Below are positions 1 through 7,633 of a stretch of 16,324 nt of DNA, one piece after another. Position 1 is the first letter of the stretch. Each line of letters starts with the position of its first letter. The DNA comes from JABAYQ01 sp018608925 (lineage in GTDB: Bacteria; Bacteroidota; Bacteroidia; Flavobacteriales; UBA7312). Both the position numbers and the translations under genes were made by a program. The notes under the pieces were generated by a model that was not told where the DNA came from, made no database searches, and saw only the letters and a program-made list of their open reading frames with translations. Location of the stretch: the NCBI GenBank assembly GCA_037625715.1, contig JASJHQ010000030.1:1-16324 (forward strand), given 5' to 3'.

Positions 1-39
1 GCAGACAGAATTACTTCCGACTTATTTTATGTAGATTAG
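1..39 (+). CDS. C-terminal end of an unidentified upstream gene (partial)
   Basis: Frame 1 is open from the window edge to a TAG at 37-39 and reads ADRITSDLFYVD, a plausible hydrophilic C-terminus. It would end three bases before the next ATG at 43, the tight spacing seen elsewhere in this window. Twelve codons are too few to identify a family, and an open frame this short can arise by chance, so the call rests mostly on spacing. Confidence 0.35.
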   Translation, partial: ADRITSDLFYVD

Positions 40-42
40 ATT

Positions 43-786
43 ATGATTGCAAACATCGAACACCAAAACAGAACATTTAAAGTAGACCTATCAAAACCAA
101 TTGATATTTCTATTGAAATTCAATCGGGACCTAAAAACCTAACAGCTTGGTATGTAGATGCCCCAAAGATAGAAGCCGTTAAAACAGACGACTGGGTCGG
201 AGAAGTAAAGCAAGGAGGCGCCGTTAATTTTTTCAATATCTTTTTTAATCCTCACGGCCATGGCACTCATACCGAATGTGTTGGCCATATATCTAAAGAG
301 CAAGAATCGGTAAACGATGTTATGAGTTCGTATTTTTTCGAGAGTCAACTGATAAGCATACAACCTCAATCAGTAGGCCAAGATAAGGTGATAACTCTAG
401 AACAAATAAAAGGGAAGCTAGAACCAAATTGCCAAGCACTTATAGTGCGAACATTGCCAAATCTGGAAAGCAAAAAGGCCATGCAATATTCGGACACCAA
501 CCCAGCATATATAGAAAAGGAAGTTGCATTATATTTAAGAGAAAATGGCATTAAACACTTGCTTATCGATCTTCCTTCTGTAGATAAAGAAATAGATGGA
601 GGTGTTCTTGCAGCACACCATGCTTTTTGGAACTACCCAGAGAACACACGAACAGACTGCACCATTACAGAGCTGATTTTTGTCGCTCAAAAAGTAAAAG
701 ACGGAAACTATTTACTCCATTTAACTTTCGCACCTTTTAAAAACGATGCTAGCCCCAGCAGACCCCTACTCTATTCTATATTATGA
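43..786 (+). CDS. Cyclase family protein (kynurenine formamidase-like metal hydrolase)
   Basis: A 247-aa cytoplasmic protein without a signal peptide. It has the family metal-binding signature at residues 71-82, HGHGTHTECVGH: H71, H73 and H76 followed by an acidic residue (E78) and H82, corresponding to the HxGTHxD/E...H motif. Members bind Zn or Mn and hydrolyse amides or cyclic esters; kynurenine formamidase (KynB) is the best-known one. The length is typical. The other tryptophan-degradation genes are not next to it, so a KynB role is not supported and a general cyclase/amidase call is safer. Translation should start at ATG 43, just after a possible upstream stop at 39. Its stop overlaps the next start in an ATGA, which implies translational coupling with the YjbR gene. 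I am confident of the family; the substrate is unknown. Confidence 0.85.
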   Translation: MIANIEHQNRTFKVDLSKPIDISIEIQSGPKNLTAWYVDAPKIEAVKTDDWVGEVKQGGAVNFFNIFFNPHGHGTHTECVGHISKEQESVNDVMSSYFFESQLISIQPQSVGQDKVITLEQIKGKLEPNCQALIVRTLPNLESKKAMQYSDTNPAYIEKEVALYLRENGIKHLLIDLPSVDKEIDGGVLAAHHAFWNYPENTRTDCTITELIFVAQKVKDGNYLLHLTFAPFKNDASPSRPLLYSIL

Positions 787-1118
787 TAGACGTACTTCGA
801 GAACATTGTTTGGCAAAAAAAGAGGTGAGCGAATCATTTCCATTCGACGAAAACACATTGGTTTTTAAGGTCTATGATAAAATGTTTGCTTTAATTTCTT
901 TGGAGAGAGAGCCTTTGCAAATGAATCTTAAATGCGACCCCGAAAAAGCAATAGAGCTTAGAGAAGAATACTACCAAGTAATACCTGGATACCATAGCAA
1001 CAAAAAACACTGGAATACTATTGTTCTAGAAAATATATCTGTCGAATTTGTAAAAAAATGGATCGACCATTCTTATGAGCTAGTATGGCAAAAATTGCCT
1101 AAAAAAATAAAGCAATAA
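783..1118 (+). CDS. MmcQ/YjbR family protein
   Basis: A 111-aa protein matching the MmcQ/YjbR (CyaY-like fold) family. Recognisable parts are a central strand region with the segment VFKVYDKMFALISL, the LKCDPEKAIELREEY block around residues 49-63, the PGYHSNKKHWNTI block around residues 68-80, and a C-terminal helix with SYELVWQKLPKK. The family is often annotated as DNA-binding because of its double-wing fold, but its biochemical role is poorly established. The ATG overlaps the stop of the cyclase gene (783-786), so the two are probably made from one mRNA. No regulatory site is visible for it alone. The stop at 1116-1118 abuts the stop of the convergent minus-strand gene with no spacer. Confidence 0.85.
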   Translation: MIDVLREHCLAKKEVSESFPFDENTLVFKVYDKMFALISLEREPLQMNLKCDPEKAIELREEYYQVIPGYHSNKKHWNTIVLENISVEFVKKWIDHSYELVWQKLPKKIKQ

Positions 1119-1129
1119 TTACTTTATTT
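1105..1129. terminator. AT-rich hairpin across convergent stop codons, candidate bidirectional terminator
   Basis: An 8-bp perfect inverted repeat, AAATAAAG (1105-1112) and CTTTATTT (1122-1129), has a 9-base loop containing both abutting stop codons. In the minus direction the distal arm runs on into further Ts (complement of the A-run 1101-1107), giving a U-rich tail like an intrinsic terminator for the S74 gene. In the plus direction the tail is weaker. The stem is AT-rich, so stability is modest; the call rests on position and symmetry. Confidence 0.4.
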
Positions 1130-2849
1130 GATCCTCCAACAGGGCCAATCTTTTTTTCATCTCTAGCAACTCAGCCTGATTGCTTTTCATCTCAACAAGA
1201 TTATTAGCTATGGTTTGCTGTTGCTCTTGAATGGCTTTTACGGCAATGCCAATAAAATCATTATAACGAACTTCGAATAACACCTGATCGTCTTTAGTTA
1301 AAAAGCCCTGATCGTGATAACCCACTTTTTTTAAGGCTACTTCTAATTCTTGAGCAATAAAGCCAATTTCTTTTTTATTGTGGAATGCTCCTTTTCGCAA
1401 ATAATCAACAGGGCGTAATTCTTTAATTAAATTTAAGCCATGAGAAAGGGACTGAACGCTATCTTTCCAATGTAAATCGGAAGAAATACTCCAATCTACT
1501 TGTATTGAAGACTGACCAATGGTAGTATTTCCCAATCTAATTTGATTGCTATTTGCTGCAACAGAAACTTGAGCATCATGGCCTATACCAATGTTGTTAG
1601 ATGACGTTGTAATGTCCTCAAGTGCTCGATAGCCAACCGCAACATTATCCGATCCTGTTGTACTATAATTTAATGCGCTAAGTCCTAATGCAACATTATC
1701 CGATCCTGTAGTGCTATTACCTAATGCATCCGATCCAACTGCCACATTATCATGACCACTTGTGTTTCTTATAATTGCTCGTATTCCTACAGCAGTGTTA
1801 TAATAACCAGAGGTATTATCTCTTAAACACGAAGCTCCCACAGCAACGTTATCTCCTCCAGAATCGTTAGAGCTAAGAGCATTATACCCTATGGCAACGT
1901 TGTAATCCGAATAATAGTTAGCTTTAAGAGCGCCATAACCAACCGCAACATTATAATTTCCTTCAGTGTTATCGAGAAGCGATTGGAAACCCAAAGCAAT
2001 GTTGTGATCTCCTGAGGTGTTAGATTGCAGGGCAGATCTTCCTGCAGCAAAATTATAATTTCCAGAGATATTGTCTTCCAGAGATCGAAAGCCATGAGCT
2101 ATATTATTATGGCCTGTTGTATTATAATATAAAGATTGATAACCTAGTGCTATATTATCGTTTCCTTCAGTGTTAGAAAAAAGAGAAAAAGAACCGATAC
2201 CAATGTTTTGAGCTCCGAAGTCATTATTGAACAAAGCGTTTACGCCTATCGCAATATTCTGATCGCCTGTATTATTGCGAAGAGCTGCAAAGCCTAGTGC
2301 AGTATTGTAATCGCCGATAGAAGAGTTTCTTAAGGCGAAAGCTCCAATTGCCGTATTTCCATCCCCATATAATGTGGTCTCTAAAGCTTTGAAGCCAACA
2401 GCGACAGTTCCAAAATTAGTAATGCCCGACAAAAGAATCGAATCTCCTATTAAAACCGAATTAGTAGCTAAGGTTCCTGTGTTTCCTATAAAAGTAGACT
2501 GATTAGAATTTGGTGTTCGAAGAAGAGTTCCGTCTATTTCAAAATTAGTCTGGCCCCCAGTAGTAAACTCAATAACGTCATTATCATTGCCATCGTCAAC
2601 CCTTATCCAAGTATCAGAATCACCATCAATAATTTCAAAAGAAGTACCTAACGAACTCCATTGGGTACCATCGTATTGATAAATCGATGCCTTATCGACA
2701 ACAAAAACAATCTGGCCAGACATAGGAGAGGCTATACTAATAAGTGTAGCTAAGTCGGCCACATTATGAACTCGAATAAATTGTTGGGATAGTTGAGCGT
2801 GTGCAAAAAAGCACCAAAGGGTAAGTGTAAGTAGTAAAAAGTTTTTCAT
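1119..2849 (-). CDS. Exported repeat protein with C-terminal S74 intramolecular chaperone (tail-fiber-like)
   Basis: A 576-aa protein. Residues 1-19 (MKNFLLLTLTLWCFFAHAQ) form a Sec signal peptide. An N-terminal globular region runs to about 145. Fifteen tandem units of 17 residues (one of 16) fill 162-415, pattern G-x-x-N-x-A-x-G-x-x-A/S-L-x-x-N-T-x, with degenerate units on both sides, resembling YadA/hemagglutinin head-type repeats. The C-terminal third is a peptidase S74 chaperone domain: SDLHWK places the presumed Ser457/Lys462 dyad five residues apart as in phage endosialidases, followed by LRPVDY and GFIAQELE. A coiled coil (about 540-576) ends the protein. In known relatives the S74 domain drives trimer folding and then cleaves itself off. 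No T9SS sorting domain is present, so surface export is unexplained. It lies 24 bases after hflX and may be co-transcribed with it. Confidence 0.85.
   Translation of the reverse strand: MKNFLLLTLTLWCFFAHAQLSQQFIRVHNVADLATLISIASPMSGQIVFVVDKASIYQYDGTQWSSLGTSFEIIDGDSDTWIRVDDGNDNDVIEFTTGGQTNFEIDGTLLRTPNSNQSTFIGNTGTLATNSVLIGDSILLSGITNFGTVAVGFKALETTLYGDGNTAIGAFALRNSSIGDYNTALGFAALRNNTGDQNIAIGVNALFNNDFGAQNIGIGSFSLFSNTEGNDNIALGYQSLYYNTTGHNNIAHGFRSLEDNISGNYNFAAGRSALQSNTSGDHNIALGFQSLLDNTEGNYNVAVGYGALKANYYSDYNVAIGYNALSSNDSGGDNVAVGASCLRDNTSGYYNTAVGIRAIIRNTSGHDNVAVGSDALGNSTTGSDNVALGLSALNYSTTGSDNVAVGYRALEDITTSSNNIGIGHDAQVSVAANSNQIRLGNTTIGQSSIQVDWSISSDLHWKDSVQSLSHGLNLIKELRPVDYLRKGAFHNKKEIGFIAQELEVALKKVGYHDQGFLTKDDQVLFEVRYNDFIGIAVKAIQEQQQTIANNLVEMKSNQAELLEMKKRLALLEDQIK
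1605..2366 (-). repeat. Tandem 51-bp coding repeats (15 units of 17 aa)
   Basis: This is the DNA of residues 162-415 of the S74 protein. Units begin G-x-x-N, as in GNDNIALGYQSLYYNTT, GDHNIALGFQSLLDNTE and GSDNVALGLSALNYSTT. One unit (GDYNTALGFAALRNNT) is a residue short. The nucleotide units have diverged while the Asn, Gly and Leu positions persist, which suggests protein-level selection. Two units near the C-terminal end share the GSDNVA start and are the most alike, a possible recent duplication. Confidence 0.85.
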
Positions 2850-2873
2850 GGCAATTATTAACTGATTAAACGA

Positions 2874-4064
2874 TCAATACAGATAATTATTATATGGGAA
2901 GCGTTTGGCATGAATTTGCTTGGCGGTATCGTATAATAATTTTCTAAACGAATCGAAATTTTCTTTCTCTGTAGCAGAGATAAACATAGTCGGACTATCT
3001 TTTGCCATCCATGTTTTTTTCCAGTCATCTAACGAATGGTTAGCCCTAGTAACAGGTGTAAGGTCGTCTTCGTCTTTTTTATCGAAAGTAAAAGCATCTA
3101 CTTTATTAAAAACTAAAACAGTAGGCTTATCTGTAGCCTCAATTTCGGCAAGGGTAGATGTTACAATTTCTATTTGCTCTTCAAAATTAGGGTGAGAAAT
3201 ATCTACTACGTGTAGCAAAATGTCTGCTTCCCTAACCTCGTCTAAAGTAGATTTAAAACTTTCTACCAATTGATGAGGCAATTTTCTAATAAAGCCAACT
3301 GTATCCGACAACAAAAAAGGTAAATTTTCTATCACTACTTTACGAACAGTAGTGTCAAGAGTTGCAAATAATTTATTTTCGGCAAATACTTCTGACTTAG
3401 ATAAGCAGTTCATAATCGTAGACTTACCAACATTGGTATAGCCAACAAGTGCTACTCTTACCATTGCTCCTCTATTGCCTCTCTGTACTGCTTTTTGTTT
3501 GTCAATCTGAACCAGCTTTTCTTTAAGCAATGCTATTTTTTGCTGTATAATTCGTCTGTCTGTTTCGATCTGAGTCTCTCCAGGCCCTCTCATTCCAATA
3601 CCTCCTTTTTGACGCTCCAAGTGGGTCCACATTCGAGTCAGTCTAGGAAGTAAATATTGGTATTGAGCAAGCTCCACCTGTACTTTTGAGTGAGCCGTTC
3701 TGGCTCTAGAAGCAAAAATGTCAAGGATAAGATTACTCCTGTCTAAAATTTTGCACTCTAATACTTTTTCTAAATTTCGAAGTTGAGATGGGCCAAGCTC
3801 ATCATCAAAAATAACGAGTTTAATATCGTTGGCGTTTATGTAGCTTTTTATTTCGTCTAGCTTACCAGTACCAATAAATGTTTTAGGATTAGCGTAAGGA
3901 AGTTTTTGTAAAAAATGTTTTACTGGTTTAGCTCCAGCAGTATGGGCAAGAAAATCGAGCTCCTCTAAATATTCTTTAGATTTTTCCTCGTTCTGCTGAG
4001 GAGTAATAATACCCACCAAAACAGCATCTTCGTGCTCTATTTTCGAATCTATATTATTACCCAT
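2874..4064 (-). CDS. hflX: GTPase HflX, ribosome-associated
   Basis: A 396-aa cytoplasmic GTPase with the full HflX architecture. The N-terminal HflX domain (about 15-120) includes FIGTGKLDEI and FDDELGPSQLRNLE. A helical linker carries the family-typical GGIGMRGPGETQIETDRR (154-171). The GTPase domain follows, with P-loop GYTNVGKST (208-216), G3 DTVGF (254-258), G4 NKVD (320-323) and G5 SAT (373-375). In other bacteria HflX binds the 50S subunit and splits stalled or stress-damaged 70S ribosomes. The ATG at 4062-4064 directly follows the TAG of the upstream membrane-protein gene with no base between, which suggests translational coupling. No Shine-Dalgarno site is evident, as usual in Bacteroidota. 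Nothing is missing from the motifs. Confidence 0.97.
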   Translation of the reverse strand: MGNNIDSKIEHEDAVLVGIITPQQNEEKSKEYLEELDFLAHTAGAKPVKHFLQKLPYANPKTFIGTGKLDEIKSYINANDIKLVIFDDELGPSQLRNLEKVLECKILDRSNLILDIFASRARTAHSKVQVELAQYQYLLPRLTRMWTHLERQKGGIGMRGPGETQIETDRRIIQQKIALLKEKLVQIDKQKAVQRGNRGAMVRVALVGYTNVGKSTIMNCLSKSEVFAENKLFATLDTTVRKVVIENLPFLLSDTVGFIRKLPHQLVESFKSTLDEVREADILLHVVDISHPNFEEQIEIVTSTLAEIEATDKPTVLVFNKVDAFTFDKKDEDDLTPVTRANHSLDDWKKTWMAKDSPTMFISATEKENFDSFRKLLYDTAKQIHAKRFPYNNYLY

Positions 4065-4511
4065 CTAGGAAGGTGAAGAGTCAAACATTCTTAGAGCAGA
4101 CCAGCTATCTGGTAAGCAAAAAATAATGCTGGCAAGAGCCAAAATAAATAATATAAAGACGGTTCTGTTCATCGAACTATCTTCTGTTTTCTTAGATTTT
4201 GATCGGGCAATAGTAACTAAAACCAAAGCTATAGTCATCATTAATGGATGCTCTAAAGCATACAAACGATCCATAGAGTTAGACATAGCATCGCCAATGT
4301 TTTTAACCATAGGGCTAACAAAGTATAAAATTAAACCAACAGTCCATTGCAGGTGAAAAAGAATCATAGCAAACAAAACCGCTTTTTTTCTTTTTGCATC
4401 AAAGGGTGTTTTATTAAAAATACCCATTAGACTGAGCACTAATACTACTAGTATTGCTACAAATAATAAATAAGGCAAACTGCTATGCAAATGTTTTAAT
4501 CCTACGTACAT
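4065..4511 (-). CDS. Small four-helix membrane protein, cytochrome-B-like
   Basis: A 148-aa integral membrane protein with four hydrophobic segments at about residues 13-31, 43-63, 90-103 and 116-134, separated by short charged loops. The N-terminus MYVGLKHLHSSLPYLL resembles small Bacteroidota proteins commonly annotated as 'cytochrome B'. Histidines in or near the membrane (H8, H9, H53, and one in ALEHPL) could ligate haem, but I see no diagnostic b-type motif, so haem binding is only a suggestion. It is the first gene of the minus-strand unit and ends exactly where hflX begins. A TACATTTG box lies 14 bases before its start. Family resemblance is moderate and the function is unknown. Confidence 0.6.
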   Translation of the reverse strand: MYVGLKHLHSSLPYLLFVAILVVLVLSLMGIFNKTPFDAKRKKAVLFAMILFHLQWTVGLILYFVSPMVKNIGDAMSNSMDRLYALEHPLMMTIALVLVTIARSKSKKTEDSSMNRTVFILFILALASIIFCLPDSWSALRMFDSSPS

Positions 4512-4525
4512 AAAAATATTTTTAA

Positions 4526-4533
4526 CAAATGTA
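4526..4533 (-). promoter_or_regulatory. Candidate Bacteroidota -7 box (TACATTTG)
   Basis: On the minus strand the sequence is TACATTTG, an exact match to the flavobacterial TAnnTTTG -7 element, 14 bases upstream of the ATG of the membrane-protein/hflX unit. I did not find a TTG -33 element at standard spacing, so support is partial. It would give a very short 5' leader. Confidence 0.35.
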
Positions 4534-4597
4534 AAGAATCTAATTGATAACTTACATTGGTATTTTGTATTTTCATACCCTCAAAATTAGCACTATA

Positions 4598-7500
4598 ATG
4601 AAACTAAAATTATTCCTCTTATCCTTTGTTTTTGGCCTTGTCAACATTAGTACAGCACAAGAAACCTTCCCTAGCAATGGCGTAAAAAATAACTTTGAAG
4701 AAATCCATGCGTTTATAAATGCAACTCTTGTTATTTCTCCTCAACAGACTCTAGAAAATGGAGTCCTTATCGTTCAAGGTGACCGAATAATAAGAGCCGA
4801 TAACGATACTAGCCTAGAAATTCCTAGCGGAGCAATCGTTCACGATCTTCAATCGAAATTTATTTATCCTTCTTTTATCGACCTTCATACTAGCTACGGA
4901 ATCGATAACGAAAAGCGCAGCCCTTGGAAGCCACAACCCCAATACCAAAGCAATACTGGCTCTGGAGCAGGATGGAACCAGGCTATACGTCCACAAACAA
5001 ACAGCAAAGACCTTTTTAATATAAACGCTGACCAATCCAAAGCATTTAGAGCAAGCGGATTTGGAACTGTTTTAACCCACTATAATGACGGAATTGCTAG
5101 AGGAAGCGGCCTGCTTACCACCCTTAACGACCAGAACGAAAACAAAAGCGTACTGATCAGTAAAGCAAGCGCTCATTATTCTGTAAACAAGGGTAGTTCG
5201 AGACAAAAATTCCCGAGTTCTTTAATGGGAACTTTAGCCCTTATCAACCAAACTTACCTCGATGCCGAATGGTATAGCCAAAACAATATTCCCGTATATA
5301 ACCGCTCTTTAGAAGCTTGGAACGAACTACAAGACCTTCCACAAGTATTCGAAGTAAACGACAAGCTAGACATCCAACGTATCTGGAAAATTGCTGACGA
5401 ATTTGAAAAAGACTACATCATTATCGGCAATGGAGATGAGTACCAACGAACGGACTTTTTAAAAGAAAGCGGTTTTGCAGTAGTAGTCCCTATTGACTTT
5501 CCTAGTCCTTATGACGTAACCCTTCCCGACGCTGCCTCTATGGTTAGCTTGCAAAAAATGAAGCATTGGGAAATGGCGCCTAGCAACCCTGCTATTTTAG
5601 TAGAAGAAGGTATTTTTATGTGCTTAAGTACTAGCGAGCTAGAGAAGAAAAGCGACTTCTTAACCAACTTAAGAAAAGCCGTTACTTTCGGATTAGATAA
5701 AAGCGATGCTCTAGCAGCATTAACGACCAACCCTGCCGAATTAATGGAAGCATCGCAAATGCTAGGAACTCTTGAAAAAGGAAAACTAGCTAACTTTATT
5801 GTTTGTTCCGATGATATTTTTCTAAAAGGAAACATCCTTTCTAACTGGGTGCAAGGCCAACAATACACCGTTAAATCAGAAGTAGACTTAGACGCTAGAG
5901 GAACCTATGTAAGCGCTACTAATGATACAATTATCATTTTTGGTTCTCTAGAATCGCACAAAGCCAAAATGGTACAAGATTCTACTACTACCAAAATGAA
6001 ATTTCAAAAAGAAGGGCCTCACCTAACTTTTAACTTCGACAAAGATGGTATCTATTCCATTCATACTCTTTTCGCTAAGGAAAAGCTAGAAGGTGAAATA
6101 TTCTTACCTAATGGAGATGTCGAAAAATGGACGGCCAACCGAATAGAAAAAGAAGAAGAAGAAAAAGAAGAGGAGGAAGAGGAAGAAAAACAAGATACTG
6201 AAATAGGAAAACTGTGGTTCCCTAATATGGGTTACGGATGGGAAAGCCCTCTTTCTACTCAAAATTCGCTTTTTAAAGGAGCTACTATCTGGACTAACGA
6301 AGCTTTAGGAATAGCCGAAAATACTGATCTTGCTATCTCAAACGGGAAAATTATTGCTATCGGCCCTAACCTAATTGGGGAGGAAATATTTTCTAAAGAA
6401 GCATTCACTACTATCGATGCTACAGGCAAACACCTAACAAGCGGAATTATAGACGAACACTCCCACATTGCTATTAGCAGAGGAGTAAACGAAGGAAGCC
6501 AAGCTAGTAGTGCCGAAGTAAGCATACAGAATGTGGTTAACTCCGACGATGTAAACATTTACCGCCAACTATCAGGTGGAGTTACTACTGCTCAATTATT
6601 ACACGGATCAGCAAACCCAATTGGTGGCCAATCGGCACTTATAAAGCTAAGATGGGGTTCTAGTCCACAACAAATGCTATTCGAAGATGCAGACGGATTT
6701 ATAAAGTTTGCACTAGGAGAAAACGTAAAACAAGCCAACTGGGGAGATTTCGAACGCATCCGTTTCCCACAAACCAGAATGGGGGTAGAACAGGTTTATT
6801 ACGACCATTTCTTAAGAGCAAAAGCATACGAAAAAGAATGGATTAATTACAACTCTTTATCGTCTTCGGCAAAAAGAAGCGCACTGGCTCCAAGAGAAGA
6901 TTTAGAAATGAATACACTAGTAGAAATTTTAAACTCTGAAAGGTTTATTACCTGTCACTCTTACGTACAGTCGGAAATAAATATGTTAATGCACGTAGGT
7001 GATTCTATGGGCTTTACCGTAAACACTTTCACCCATATTTTGGAAGGATATAAAGTAGCCGACAAAATGAAAATTCACGGAGCAGGAGCTTCTACATTTT
7101 CGGACTGGTGGGCCTATAAGTTTGAAGTAAACGATGCTATCCCTTACAATGCCGCAATATTGGCAGAAATGGGTATTGTTACTGCAATAAACTCCGATGA
7201 TGCTGAGATGGCAAGAAGGCTTAACCAAGAAGCTGCCAAAGTAGTTAAGTACGGAAATATGAGCCAAGAAGAAGCTTGGAAAACGGTGACTCTTAACCCA
7301 GCAAAATTATTGCACATAGACAAGCGCGTAGGTTCTATAAAAGAAGGAAAAGATGCAGACATCGTTTTGTGGTCACACAATCCTCTTTCGGTTTATGCTA
7401 AAGTAGAACAGACTTACGTAGACGGAAAATTATATTTCGACATCGTCCAAGACAAGGTTCTGCAACAAAGAAACAAAGACGAAAGAGCTCGACTAATTCA

Positions 7501-7621
7501 GAAAATGTTAGTCGAAAAAGAAAACGGCGTTCCTACACAAGAAGTAAAAGTCGAAAAACAAAAATTATACCATTGTGACTCCATTGAAGGCGAAGAACAC
7601 GATCACGGACACAACCACTAA
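4598..7621 (+). CDS. Exported double amidohydrolase-family protein (COG1228-like), one active-type and one degenerate unit
   Basis: I start this gene at ATG 4598 rather than the in-frame 4544 because 4598 opens a clean Sec signal peptide (MKLKLFLLSFVFGLVNISTAQ), giving 1007 aa. Unit one (about 30-450) has the amidohydrolase outline, but the metal-binding HxH of the first strand reads H97-T-S99, so it has lost a key ligand; it ends with the usual TNPAEL...GTLEKGKLANF. An acidic linker at 517-531 separates it from unit two (about 540-960). Unit two keeps H621-S-H623, H787, H813, D867 and a lysine candidate, K703, in IKFALGENVK. The C-terminus is His-rich (HDHGHNH). The family hydrolyses amides or peptides at a metal centre; here probably in the periplasm, substrate unknown. 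The next gene follows after 12 bases. Confidence 0.85.
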   Translation: MKLKLFLLSFVFGLVNISTAQETFPSNGVKNNFEEIHAFINATLVISPQQTLENGVLIVQGDRIIRADNDTSLEIPSGAIVHDLQSKFIYPSFIDLHTSYGIDNEKRSPWKPQPQYQSNTGSGAGWNQAIRPQTNSKDLFNINADQSKAFRASGFGTVLTHYNDGIARGSGLLTTLNDQNENKSVLISKASAHYSVNKGSSRQKFPSSLMGTLALINQTYLDAEWYSQNNIPVYNRSLEAWNELQDLPQVFEVNDKLDIQRIWKIADEFEKDYIIIGNGDEYQRTDFLKESGFAVVVPIDFPSPYDVTLPDAASMVSLQKMKHWEMAPSNPAILVEEGIFMCLSTSELEKKSDFLTNLRKAVTFGLDKSDALAALTTNPAELMEASQMLGTLEKGKLANFIVCSDDIFLKGNILSNWVQGQQYTVKSEVDLDARGTYVSATNDTIIIFGSLESHKAKMVQDSTTTKMKFQKEGPHLTFNFDKDGIYSIHTLFAKEKLEGEIFLPNGDVEKWTANRIEKEEEEKEEEEEEEKQDTEIGKLWFPNMGYGWESPLSTQNSLFKGATIWTNEALGIAENTDLAISNGKIIAIGPNLIGEEIFSKEAFTTIDATGKHLTSGIIDEHSHIAISRGVNEGSQASSAEVSIQNVVNSDDVNIYRQLSGGVTTAQLLHGSANPIGGQSALIKLRWGSSPQQMLFEDADGFIKFALGENVKQANWGDFERIRFPQTRMGVEQVYYDHFLRAKAYEKEWINYNSLSSSAKRSALAPREDLEMNTLVEILNSERFITCHSYVQSEINMLMHVGDSMGFTVNTFTHILEGYKVADKMKIHGAGASTFSDWWAYKFEVNDAIPYNAAILAEMGIVTAINSDDAEMARRLNQEAAKVVKYGNMSQEEAWKTVTLNPAKLLHIDKRVGSIKEGKDADIVLWSHNPLSVYAKVEQTYVDGKLYFDIVQDKVLQQRNKDERARLIQKMLVEKENGVPTQEVKVEKQKLYHCDSIEGEEHDHGHNH
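6146..6190 (+). repeat. GAA/GAG-rich low-complexity tract (acidic linker)
   Basis: Codons 517-531 of the large amidohydrolase are almost only GAA, GAG and AAA, encoding EKEEEEKEEEEEEEK. It marks the boundary between the degenerate and the intact amidohydrolase units. The tract is purine-only on this strand and could vary in length by slippage in multiples of three. Confidence 0.8.
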
Positions 7622-7633
7622 CAAACAACAATT

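Noticed and set aside
43..786. Calling the first cyclase gene kynB
   Set aside because: The motif fits the wider cyclase family, but no kynurenine-pathway neighbours are present and the specific substrate cannot be read from sequence.
1605..2366. Possible CRISPR-like periodic array
   Set aside because: The 51-bp periodicity is coding, units are diverged throughout, and there are no identical repeats with unique spacers.
4544..4597. Upstream in-frame extension of the large amidohydrolase (18 residues)
   Set aside because: The internal ATG at 4598 starts a textbook signal peptide; the extension would bury it and has no support.
6259..6558. Minus-strand open frames inside the amidohydrolase genes (also 5509-5868, 7144-7380, 7714-8058)
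   Set aside because: They are antisense shadows of conserved coding sequence with no family resemblance or start context.
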